Source of the DNA: Panaeolus papilionaceus
Lineage: Eukaryota > Basidiomycota > Agaricomycetes > Agaricales
Reading direction: 5' to 3'
NCBI GenBank assembly: GCA_015501605.1
Contig: JADNRZ010000016.1
Location: forward strand, 124,001-188,000
DNA: 64,000 bases
Below, one piece after another: positions 21,469-32,200 of this stretch. Made by a program: the position numbers and the translations under genes. The notes under the pieces were generated by a model. It saw only the letters and a list, made by a program, of their open reading frames with translations. It was not told the DNA's origin and did not search any database. Positions within the stretch are counted from its first letter, which is position 1, and every line of letters starts with the position of its first letter.

Positions 21469-24400
21469 ATGAAAAAGTCTGAATCCACAACCACCACTTT
21501 CACTCGTCTTCCAGCGATGCTGTCTGGGAACAAGGGCGATTCCGACACACAGCTCGTGCTTTGTCGTTGTGACGACTGCACTTGTTATTCTGATGTTCAA
21601 ACCTCCTCACACACCACCAATCCGCCAGGTCGTCATATAACCGTCGACGAATACAAGGCACACAGTTGTGCACAGCGCCTGAAAGAGACAGCTGAGGCTA
21701 GATTGATGGATGATCCCGCTGTTCTTCCTCAAAACCGTTATCCGAAGCCCTCAGCTGCGTCTCAACCCCCTAAACCACCAAACGACGACGACGATACGCA
21801 GAAACATCTACTAGATATACGACGTCAAATGCGCAATGCTGCTTCAGTTACACGCAACCAAATCATACGTTTCTCATTGTCGCCCCGGAATGGATCATCT
21901 CTCAGGACCTCCTCTCTCCCCGATGAGGAAATAGACAAACTCTGCGCACTTGATGCAACTTCACGCTCAAACTCCGTCATCATTGGTTATCGCCAGGTTT
22001 TGCGTCGGAATAAGGAGTTTGCTCTCTCCTTCATCGAGGACAACCAATCTAGTCGTCCTATCAAGACACTAGCCACACAACTCTTGCAGGAAATCGACCA
22101 TAACGAGTGCAGTCTCCGAAAAATCCTCCTTCAGGAATGGAGACGGCAACGAGCGTTGTCAGAGGAAACTTCTTTTGTTGATACATGTAAGTCTTTTAGC
22201 TCTTTCACTGTGCTTTATTCCCCAGGACTGCACAAGTTACTCACTCCTATGGCATCTCTTGTCTGACAGCACAATACGCAAACATGTTTACGCTGGCGTA
22301 TCCTACCTCCCTCCTCGCTATCTTCCTCCTCGTTGCCACTCTGCACTTGTTGTCAGGCCTATCGCAATCTGATTCATCTTTCCTCCTTGGTAGTCTCAGT
22401 TTTTTGGCTCAAACCCTGCTCCAGACGTCCACTAGCCTTCACGCGAATTCTCTGTTAAAAGCAATTCCTTCGGACATACGGACGGTGCTGAAAAAGCTCA
22501 ACTTGGAGCCGACCATCGAAACCTCCATCGTCTGTCCTCGCTGCTCCAAGCCGTATACACTCGAGAAGGGCTCAAAACCTCAAGATTATCCAAAAGTTTG
22601 CAACAATGTCAACATGGGTGGATCTATTTGCAGCGCTGAACTAACAAAACGGCGCAAGCACAAAAAAGGGACCACAGTTGTGCCGATTCGACGCTATGTT
22701 CGTCAACCAATGAAAGAATACCTATCATGTATTTTTGCAAGACCCGATCTCGCCGAGCATCTCCACAGCAATCCTTTGAAGACCCGTCGCAAGAGGAGGG
22801 CTGTCTGGGACATTTGGGATGCACCATGCCTACGATCTCTGAAAGGACCTGATGGAAGAAATTTCCTGGAAGGGCCAGACAACGAAACACGCCTTGTGTT
22901 CAGCTTAAATATGGATGGCTTCAACCCTGGTGGAAATCGAGAAGCTGGGAAGAAGGTGTCTGTTGGAGCAATCTATATGGTTTGTCTTAACCTGCCTGCC
23001 GTGATTCGACATCAGGTAGCCAATGTACTCCTTGCAGGCATCTTGCCTGGCCCTGAACCTCCCTCGCAGGACGAAATCAATTACTTTCTATCCCCTATTG
23101 TTGACGAGCTCCTCGACCTCTGGAAGGATGGGATATTCCTCTCGGATGTTGCGATGCATAGTAATGGATGTCAAGTACGATGCGCTTTAGGTCCACTCGT
23201 CTGTGACCTACCAGCTGCACGTCAAATGAGCGGTTTCGCCCATTACAAGTCCAAGCATTTCTGCTCTGTCTGTGATCGCACCCTCGACAAGATAAACGAT
23301 CTCCGTGCAGACTGGAATCTTCGGACATGGGATGCCCACAAACACGCTGCTGAACAGTGGCGAGACGCAGCATCCACTGAAGAGCGAGAGCGTTTGATGA
23401 AGAAGAATGGGGTCCGCTGGTCAGAGCTGTTGCGTTTACCTTACTGGGATCCGACTCAATTTACTGTGATTGACTCCATGCACGCATTCTATCTCCGTAT
23501 CTTTCAGCATCATTGTCGGTCAATCTGGGGGATGGATGTGAATTTCGAGGATGGCGTTGGAGTTACCTATGATGCTATTGACGCGAATCAGCCCTCCGAA
23601 GAAGAGCTAGAGCATGCATATCGTATTCTTCGTCATGGTTCACTCGCATCTTTGGGTGCTCTCCCTCGAAATGTTCTGCGCGAAATTTGCTATCAAACAG
23701 GTACTTTGGCCTTCAACCGCGATAAACCGGAATTAATTCAACAACTGACTGAATATGTGCGGGTCTCTTTTTTTCATCAACCTTCCTCTGTTTTTCTGAC
23801 CTTAACATTTCAGCGTATACGACAGGGATGGTTCACGCATGATGGCAAGCATCTTGACACACAGGATAAAGATGATTGGCGAATTCCTACCTCGGTCGTT
23901 GAATACAATTCAGAAACACTTCCCGACTCGGTCGCCGTTCAGAAATTCTATGAAACGGCATCAAAAACCCGGCTGCGGGGCTTGGTGAAGTCCGATCTCC
24001 TCATTCTCTTTCGTCAAATCGTCGTACCGTCGCGGGGAAAGCTCGAGTTATCAGAAGATGCCATCACCAGTCTAACCAACGCAAAGCTCGTGGAATACCT
24101 CGAAAAACAGGTGAGATTATCCACAGATGAATAGAACTTGCAACTAACAATACTTTAGAGGGCCAAGGATGGTATCACGGATGAACAGGGTCACCTGCTG
24201 GATGTCTCGGTGAAGAAAACCAGGGTTCTTGGTAAAACCACACTAGAGGAAATCCGGAAGGATATGGAAAGACTCCAACAACCTACCTGGGTCCCACGTC
24301 CTCCGAAGCACCCTGGGGAGAAAAAATGGGGCAAATTCACCGCTGATCAATGGAAGACATTCTGCATGCAAAACCTTGTTGTGACGCTAACGTGGCTATG

Positions 24401-25501
24401 GGGGAACAGTGAACATGAAATCGAGCGACGTCGTTTACAAAACTTCATGCATCTCGTCACTGCTGTCAAGCTGGCAACTCTGCACGCGCTCACTGAAGCC
24501 GATATCCTTGAATATGAATATCACATTCAACAATATCTCGAAACTCTCCTCGAACTCTACCCGGGTACCCGAATCACGCCTTATCAGCATCTTGCCTTGC
24601 ATTTTGGGCAACAACTTCGCCAATTTGGCCCTGTTCATGCGTGGAGATGTTTTCCTTTTGAACGATTCAACTATATCCTACAAAACCTTCCAACAAACGA
24701 GCGTTTTGGTATGTTGAGTCTTTGGTTTATAATTTCTAGTTACTGAAAGCGATTATGCCAGGCGAAATTGAGAAGACCATGTTTTATAAATTTTGTGCAA
24801 TTCAGAATTTGAAGACGTTTTACCATGCGCATAACCTACCAGAGCAACTCCACCAACTCATCGACCTATATCGCAAAAACTACGAATCTGATACCCGTGG
24901 AACCTGGCTTTCAGACATATTCTCCGATGACGAGGAGTTTGGCCTTCTTGACCACAGCACTGATTCAGAATCGGTATCCGAACCTTTCCTTTTACCACCA
25001 ACCAGGTTACATCTCCTTCAAGCATGGGCATCTGAAAACAATGTTCCTGGCCTTCCCCGTCACGTTGTCCGCCGAGTGGAAATCCATCGCTTTGGCCAGC
25101 GGTATACGTCGTTGGATACATCTGAGGGCGATAGTCAGGTTGTGTTTGTCCACGGGCCCAACCGTGATCAAGTATCAGCTGGAATCATCCGCGATATTTT
25201 CTCTGGCTCCGCGGAGGGAGAAACCGCCCGAACGTGGGCGGTTATTGAGCCATTACAGCAACTGCTCCCAGAGGAATCGGAGCATGACCCGTATCGTGTT
25301 CGTGATTTTGCGCGGGTCGGCGCATGTCTCTTCCAAAATGGTTTGCGAGATCCTGAGGTCATTGTCGATGTCCTAGACATAGGTTGTCACTTCACATCAT
25401 GTCTCGTCAAAGTCAACGGCCTGAAGAGCGAATTTTTATTAGTCCTGCCATTAAATAAAGTATGTCAACCTTCTAATTTTTTTGACACTTCGCAGGTCTA
25501 A
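21469..25501 (+). CDS. CACTA/EnSpm-type (Tnp2-like) DDE transposase, intact
   Basis: Exons 21469-22186, 22270-23756, 23814-24110, 24159-24708 and 24762-25501 join in frame to about 1,263 residues. The second exon carries the hallmark block LVFSLNMDGFNPGGNR, then PAVIRHQVANVLLAGILPGPEPP, typical of Tnp2-like (Transposase_21) proteins of fungal CACTA elements. A Cys-x2-Cys site (CPRCSKPY) lies before it, and CSVCDRTL with LPYWDPTQFTVIDSMHAFYL follows. The fourth exon matches the DUF4218-like tail (HAWRCFPFERFNYIL). The enzyme would cut and paste its element in the nucleus. Third-intron length (57 bp) is a multiple of three, so read-through is also open. I could not find the terminal inverted repeats. 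Confidence 0.85.
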
Positions 25502-25651
25502 TATTGCGCTCAGACGTAGATGCTTTCTCTCGTTACCACCATTTTCTTCCATCAAACTTGCATGATAATAAATATACAATCAATCCACACACGCTCCTTA
25601 GATTCAGAAGTGTGATAATACATGATCAATAGGTATACACGAGCCCGGGAC

Positions 25652-26499
25652 CTAATCAATCTTGACAGTTTTGCCACCAGTGGGGCGCTTTGCTTTCTTA
25701 ACCTCTTCCACTCTCTTCTCTTTCTCATCAGCTCCCATTTTCCTTTTCCTAGTACTCGCCGATGGGTTACCAGCGGCCACTTGATCAGTATCCTTCGGGG
25801 GCTCTGGTTCGCTGGTTGAGATACTAGCACTTATCCCGCTATCTTGGGGCCTTGACCTTGTCGCACGGCGGGTTGTAGAGGGCCCAGTGGAGGTGGACGT
25901 TGTGGTGGTTGCTGTAGACCATCAACGACAATGTCGCAACACGAGAAATCAGTAGTTGAATCACCTTTATCTTTCCCCTTCCCCTTCCCTTTCCCAAATT
26001 CCTTCTCCTTGCTCTCCTTCCCCTTCCCTCCTTTGCTCTCCTCATTCCCTTCTCCGTTCCCGACTTCTTGCTCGTCTTCCTTTGTAGTATCGGGTATGTT
26101 TATCTTGGGCGCGCTTCCAAAAACGTTGACGTCGCTGCGCAAATGTCGTCAGAATTAGAAGCATTAAAGGACTGAAGCGTACTTTTTACCGTCGACCCAC
26201 AACGTCCACGACTCCCCTTCAAAGAGATCAAAGCCTAAAGAAGCACTCTCGGCTCTATTTTTATAGAAAGAAGCCAACACGCCAGCTGTTTTTCCGTCGG
26301 CAGAAGCGAGCATTAACGATGTGCGGTCGTTCTCGACACGAACAGGATTTGCGAGTGTTGCGGAAGTCACTATGGTGTGGCGGGTCACCTCCAGGGTTAA
26401 AGGATCACCCGGTGAAACAGTCAAAATTCTGGACAAGTGAGTAAAGGCCGAAGAGTCGATTAAGTACAGCGAGACTTACAGAGTTTTGCCTTGAGACAT
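25652..26499 (-). CDS. Nucleoplasmin-like domain protein
   Basis: Exons 26499-26480, 26428-26183, 26134-25965 and 25911-25652 join in frame to 231 residues. The first 100 residues fit a nucleoplasmin-like (NPL) beta domain: PGDPLTLEV, then ENDRTSLMLASADGKTAGVLASF, then LGFDLFEGESWTLWVDGK and VNVFG. An acidic stretch (KEDEQEVGNGEGNEES) is followed by GKGKGKDK-type basic repeats and a C-terminal KRKM/KKAKRP region. NPL proteins are histone chaperones. In yeasts this domain is usually fused to an FKBP prolyl isomerase (Fpr3/Fpr4), and here no FKBP domain follows. The last intron removes a stop-bearing frame and restores the basic tail. Confidence 0.65.
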
Positions 26500-26692
26500 A
26501 TTTTAGCGGAGTGTAGCAAAAAGCGAAGTGGCTCGGTGTGAAAATGAAAATGGGGGTTGTACTCTGAGTTTTCGAGTCTATAAGCTATCTGGTCTAACAA
26601 AGAACAGAGATAATAAACAAACGAAAGAAAATGACCGAAGCCAAGTGGATCCGGACGACCACTCGCGCAATGGAGTAGATCACACATCAAGC

Positions 26693-27140
26693 CACTCGAG
26701 GGTAACACTCGAGCGAGCTGATACTGAGTGAATCTGGATGATTCCCTATGAACTACCATTGAACCCCGCCTCAGAATCCCGGAGCGAATGGCTGCAAGCG
26801 ACAATGGGAGCAAATGAAGACAAAAGAAATGGTGCATGAAGGCGACAATGAGCGACGCGAGGCGACAATGAGCGACAATGAGCGACACAAGGCGACAATG
26901 AGCGACACGACACTTGAGGGCAACCCTCGAGTGATTGATGCGACGGGCTAATACCACTTTAGAATGCCGGAGCGAATGGACACGAGCGAAATGGGGCGAC
27001 ACAAGGCGACAATGAGCGACACGACACTCGAGGGCAACTCGAGCGATTGGTGTGAGGGGCTAATACCACTTTAGAATGCCGGAGCGAATGGAGGCGACAA
27101 TGAGCGACACGACACTCAAGGGCAACCCTCGAGCGACTGA
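26693..27140. repeat. Minisatellite-like region with embedded CTCGAGGG palindromes
   Basis: The core AATGCCGGAGCGAATGG recurs at about 26964 and 27075, each followed by GACAATGAGCGACACGACAC and a palindrome. A related AATCCCGGAGCGAATGG with runs of GGCGACAATGAGCGAC occurs at 26776-26910. Palindrome copies are near 26694, 26911 (CACTTGAGGG, CAA, CCCTCGAGTG), 27031 and 27115. Units of about 100 bp are imperfect. The region lies upstream of the minus-strand nucleoplasmin-like gene. Open frames across it follow the repeat and are not credible genes. Confidence 0.65.
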
Positions 27141-27419
27141 TGCAAATGGACACGACCGCATTGAGGCAAATGAAGGCGACAGACAATGAGCGAAGGCGAC
27201 AATGAGGAAACCTAGGCGAAACAAAGGGACATTGGGACACAATGCGCTCGAGATGGTGAAGGGCAACGAAACTGACTGTAGTGAAAGAAGCCGAACCGCG
27301 AACCTGTATGAAACCCGGTTACTATCACTGAGGTTTTTTGAGTTGGTTCGCGCGGGTGGTTTGACTTGTCTCTTGATTATTTCTTTGGCTATTTCCGCCA
27401 AGAATACGAAAGGAAATAG

Positions 27420-27869
27420 GTTTCAATGGGCTTTTCATTATTAATTATACTATTGTCCAGACAACGCCTCTGTAAAATACCTTGATAAATAAGGTGAGCC
27501 AGGATTCCTCCAAGTCTTTGGTATTTGAGAATCCTAAACAAGGGAAAAAATATCTTACAAAATAAGGATTGCTGACTCATGGTATTTTTCATCGTGCTTT
27601 ACAAGGTATTTATCACCTAAATAGGTTGTATCTGGGCTTTCATTATTTTTTAAAATATTGGACAATGAAATAATTTGGAAACCTACCGGAAAAACTTGAA
27701 AGCCAGGATTTCCTATTTGCCAAACTATTTGAGCCACCAAAATACCTTAAATATCTAGATACATTATTTATCAAATTATTCCGGACTCAAATACCTTAAA
27801 AATCTTTTAGTTATTTTCAAGTTATTTGCAAGCTATTTTGACCCCAAATAGGTAATAATGCGTCCAGTG
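27420..27869. other. AT-rich border segment with AAGGTATTT motifs in both orientations
   Basis: A strongly AT-rich stretch just left of the duplicated array. The motif AAATACCTT, or its complement AAGGTATTT, appears at least five times in both orientations, with CTATTTG/CAAATAG variants between. Such dense subterminal motifs are seen in some non-autonomous DNA transposons, but no clear terminal inverted repeat was found. No gene is evident. Confidence 0.45.
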
Positions 27870-28800
27870 GCAGGATAAAGTGGATTAGATGAGATTATCT
27901 TTTTAAAAAAAATCAAGGTAGAGATGAGAGAACGAGAAAATAGGGGCGAAGGGAGGGAGGGCAAACGAGCTAAAAATAGCCACATACGTCATTATGCGCT
28001 AGAGCTGTCATCCAATACTTCTCTCCCCCAGTCCCTCCTCCTCTTCCAGCTCTAACACACCCACTCTCCACTAAAAACGCTGTCATCGCCCTACCCACGA
28101 TGCTCAAACTCCTCGCCCCCATGACAGCGAACATGGCGGCTACCTGTTCAACGGCGCCGAAATCGAAGTGAGGGTGTGGGGTGCTTTATGTGGATGTCTC
28201 GAGCGTTTGAGGGTGGGGAGGAGGGGGCTATGAGGGTGCCCAGCCTTTGGAGAAGATGTGTTCGTTGCATTTGCATGGGTCGAGGTGGGTCGAGGTGGGG
28301 AAAGAGGATGGAATAGCGACGGTGCTCGTTTCGTATAACGCGCGATACCCCCTCCATTCTATCACTTCGAAACTCAAACTCTGGCTCTCGGTTACGTCCA
28401 TCTTTACGTTCGTGCACTTCCCATTTATATTCATCATGATTCCACTAACTCCGGCCAGTCGAGGATTTCGAGAGGTGAAGGCTAGGGCAGCGTGCATGAG
28501 AGGGGGTGTAGGTGTTATGTGGGACGGTGAAGGTGTCGAGGCATGTAGTTAGGGCGGGAAGGGTAGGGGAGATGAAAATGCATCGTCATTAGGGGTTATG
28601 GTGAAGTGAAGGGGAGAAGGGGAGGAGGGAGAAAAAGAAGAACAGGAAACGGGGAAAGGAGGCGAGGCACGACGAGAGGTTGTATAGGAGAGGCATTGGC
28701 GATTCAAGTTGTGAGGGTGGGATGTGAGGAGGTTCCGGTAAGTATTTACGGAACGTGGAGAGGTGGGAGGCGTGCATGAGCTCGGCATTGAGAGATCGAG
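27870..28800 (-). pseudogene. N1: decayed unrecognised gene, copy 1
   Basis: Similar to 43.76-44.85 kb and 62.64-63.46 kb. The recoverable frames read MNINGKCTN, then GYRALYETSTVAIP, then PSNARDIHIKHPTP on the minus strand. They are spread over different frames with stops, so the copy is broken unless unseen introns exist. The sequence between about 27870 and 28120 corresponds to the downstream part seen better in N2. I recognise no family. The gene is divergent from T1, about 450 bp away. Confidence 0.5.
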
Positions 28801-28974
28801 GTGTTGTTCCTTATGCTGTGATAGGAAGAATTGTGGTGTTAAATGAACAGGGCGTAAATGAAAGGGTTATCATCGCTGACCGATAGAACTTGAGGAAAAA
28901 CGATTATACTTACCGGCTGATAATCCAAGCTTGACGCTCTATACTTCATACAAATATAGAAACCAATAAGCGGT

Positions 28975-29045
28975 TCACAAGGTTCAACTGCAGGGATATG
29001 ACCATGGTCATGGTTGGAGCATAGACACAACTGTGGCTTGCGATG
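28975..29045. promoter_or_regulatory. Conserved block upstream of T copies with a varying palindrome
   Basis: The block reads GTTCAACTGCAGGGATATGA, then CCATGGTCATGG, then AGCATAGACACAACTG. It recurs upstream of T2 (about 38757), T3 (45055) and T4 (51952). Its centre is the palindrome ATGACCATGGTCAT here, but ATGATCATGATCAT upstream of T2 and T4; both arms changed together. On the minus strand it can encode a short HDHDH-like peptide, so coding constraint is an alternative. Confidence 0.45.
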
Positions 29046-29242
29046 AACGAGTCTGCCACCTTCATCTGTTCATCATTGAGGTTATGTAAATTAAAAGAGA
29101 GGAATGTGCTTCGCCGCCGGCACGGAACACCTGTCCAATCCAGATTTGGACTTGAACTCACACCTATCTTCCTCAACGTCCACCATGACCACTACCGCGA
29201 CGACTACTTGTCATGCTCTAACCCCAAGCTGAACTTTCAAAA

Positions 29243-32200
29243 TGAATATTTGACAGATTTAGACGACAATATCATCGGTATGCTTTCTCCTCATCACAGT
29301 TTTCAACGCTCACTCGTCGTTTGTTTTTCTACGGCTTCATAGATTAGAACCCCAACACACTCTCTGGTCCAGCGTTAGAGGAATCCGACTCTAACTCTGA
29401 CTCGGGTTCGGGCTTGGAATTAGGGAGTGACGAGTTTGAAGAAACGACAAGTGAGGGAGGAAAGGTGGAAGTGAGAGCGCAGGATGACATGGAGGGTGAG
29501 TGTTTTGGTCTTCGCTCCTTTTTCTCTCTTTGTTTTCTGCTCTTTCTCCTCGATTTCTCTTCCACATACCTCCTCTTTCTCCCATTGCCTTTGATTTACC
29601 CTACCCATACACTGAATAAAATAAAACAACCCCCACTAACCTTCCCGGCCCACAGACGCCTCGTCGAAAACATCCGACAACGAAATGTGTTCAACTCCTC
29701 CACTTCATCACCTTCAGGTGGAGGTTTTAATCCCCTGACAGGGATACTGACAAAAGGATGGGACCTGACGATTGAGGAACAAGAGGCGCAGTTTAAGGGT
29801 GATTTGAGGGAGGCGTCAGGGGTGAGGACGAAGAGGACGAAGGTGGGTGTTGGTCTCTTTTCTCTCTTTTGCATGAGATGTGGGACACGAAGCTAACCCT
29901 ACAAAACCAACAGAAAGGCCGCCCCCAGGCCCATCCTCTCACACCAAGTCAAATACCTCAGTGGAGACGGCATCCAAGCCTACGTCGACAACAACCTACA
30001 CGAAGCCATCATGCATGAAGTCATGCGAGCCCTGTGCATTCGCCGCATGGGGTGTTGTCGTGAGCTGTTACAGTGATATGCTGTGGGTGTTGGGAGAGAT
30101 GGGGGTGATCTGGAGAGGTGAAGCTGGGCTACGGTCCACTGGATTGTAATGCACTGCATTGGTTAGCTTTTGCGAGGATAAAGATGGGAGGTGTCGATGA
30201 GGACGAGGGGAAGTATCATGCTTCCATTATCCCACCTCGGATGTGCTCGATTCCTCGGTATTGTTCCTCGGGATTGCGGATGGGTGTTTTGAGAAGGGGA
30301 TGTACGCGGATATATCAGCTTTTGGGGGGAGATGTTGCGTTGAGTTGAGGGTTTTATTTTGTTTTGTCATTGTCGTTCCCTTTCTTGCACTCTCGACTTT
30401 ACATTTCTACGTGCTTTATTTCTCCTCTATTTTCTCCGCTTCTCTTCTCTTCTCTCCCAACCCTTGTCATTTCACCAGTTTACTTCGCCCTGTCTCGTTG
30501 CTGCGTCACTTTATTTTCCCTCCTCTCATTCTCCCAACCTTATATTCCGTTCTCGCCCTTTTCGTTCCTTTCCCTCCTTCAGTTTTTTCATTTATTGAAG
30601 AATGCCGAAGCTGACAACCTCCCGTCGGTGCTATCTAGACAAGCAGCATATACCTCCTGCAAACAGCGGTGTGTATGAACAATATAGGAGAGCCGAGGGT
30701 ATATGAGCATAGTGAGTGTTGTGTTGTCTCTAGACTTGTATGCTCGGGTTTCGCTGGTGGTTCTTGCCTTTCCTTTTCTTTCTCGAGACTACATTTCTTC
30801 CGTCGTCCTTTCTCTTTGATTTGGGGCATTTTTTCAGCTTTTCATGCTTCCTTTCCGCCTTTCCCTCTTCCTTTCCGCGTAGCGCGACTGCATTCCCGGC
30901 CCTTTTCTAAAACTTGCAATCTGTCTGTGATTTTACTTGTTCTCGAAGTTGGGAGCGATGGTTTTTGTTTGGAATAAGGTTGGAGGTCGTCTATGTGGTT
31001 TGAGAGTTCGTTGCAGTACCCCCATTTCATTTCGGATTTTGGGATTTGAGATGAGGGATACATCGCCGAACATCAGTATTTTATGCTTGAACAGGCGGCT
31101 TTTATATGCCTCTCTTTTTTTTCTTTCTTTATGGTTCTTTTCACTTTCTTTGGTTCTCATGCCATGTGGGCACGTATGGTTGCGGCGACTGGTGGTGACT
31201 CTTTTTGATTATCACTCGCTAGCCCCGAAGAACTCTTCTGCTCTTGCCATTTCTGAACCATCCTTTCCTCATTCATCCTGTCCCCAATTCACACCGCTAA
31301 CTACGTCCTAACTACAGTATGCCTCACAGACCCATCAACAATGAGGCTGAAATGAAATTGGCGGATATATGAGATATTGGGGGAGACAAGGGAGACGAGG
31401 AGGGTTTTGAAGTTGGTGTGTAAAGGTACGTTTTCCTTCTCCTCTTCCTTTCATTCTTGTCTCATTTTCTTGCTCACCCATATTAGCAGTCATCCATTCC
31501 CGCACAAAGCGCAAAACCAACTCTGGTCCCATCGGCACCCCCGTCCCCTCAACCACCAAAGACGCAACCACCTCCCTGTTCGCCGAAGACAAATCCCTCA
31601 ACGTGTCTCAAGCCAAATTGGGAGGGGTGCCAAAGCCGAGGTTGATGACGGCGCAGTTGACCGTATTGTAGGTGGAGAAGGAAAGGGAGGTTGTGCGGCG
31701 GTGGCGGTGCTGTGAGGTTTGGGAGGGGAGGTTGAAGGAGGATGGTGGGGTGGGCGAGGAAGAAGGCGAAAGGAGCAATGGGAGAGTAGAAGATGGACCT
31801 GAGGTGCTGAGATGCTGGTTGATATGTTCAGAAAGACAAGGAACCTGTTTGGACAAGTCGGGTTAGTTGTCGTGTCAGGACTTTTCACTTTGAAAATCGT
31901 CGCTCATGAACTTGTGGTGTATATGACTACTCTAGTCCCTCCGCTGGCATGTTCTCCCGCAGTTGGATGAGAAGACGCGTCGAGACAGAGGTTGATGAGG
32001 ATAGGATGGCGGTTGCAGCGGGATATCGGTATGTTGCATTCCTTCTTTTTTTGCCTTGTTCGCGTACTCTTCTCGTCTTCGTGCCTGTCCCAACCTCATC
32101 GCTCTTATCTCCTTGTCCCTACTTTTACACGAAAATTACACCAGAAGGTCAAATCACATTCTAACCCAACATTCATGCAGAATAAGACTCGCTCGCCTGG

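Noticed and set aside
21000..26000. Terminal inverted repeats of the CACTA element
   Set aside because: Several CACTA/TAGTG words occur by chance, but no pair with extended matching ends was found.
28150..28800. Plus-strand open frames in the N region (for example 28247-28552)
   Set aside because: They lie antisense to conserved minus-strand words that recur in N2 and N3.
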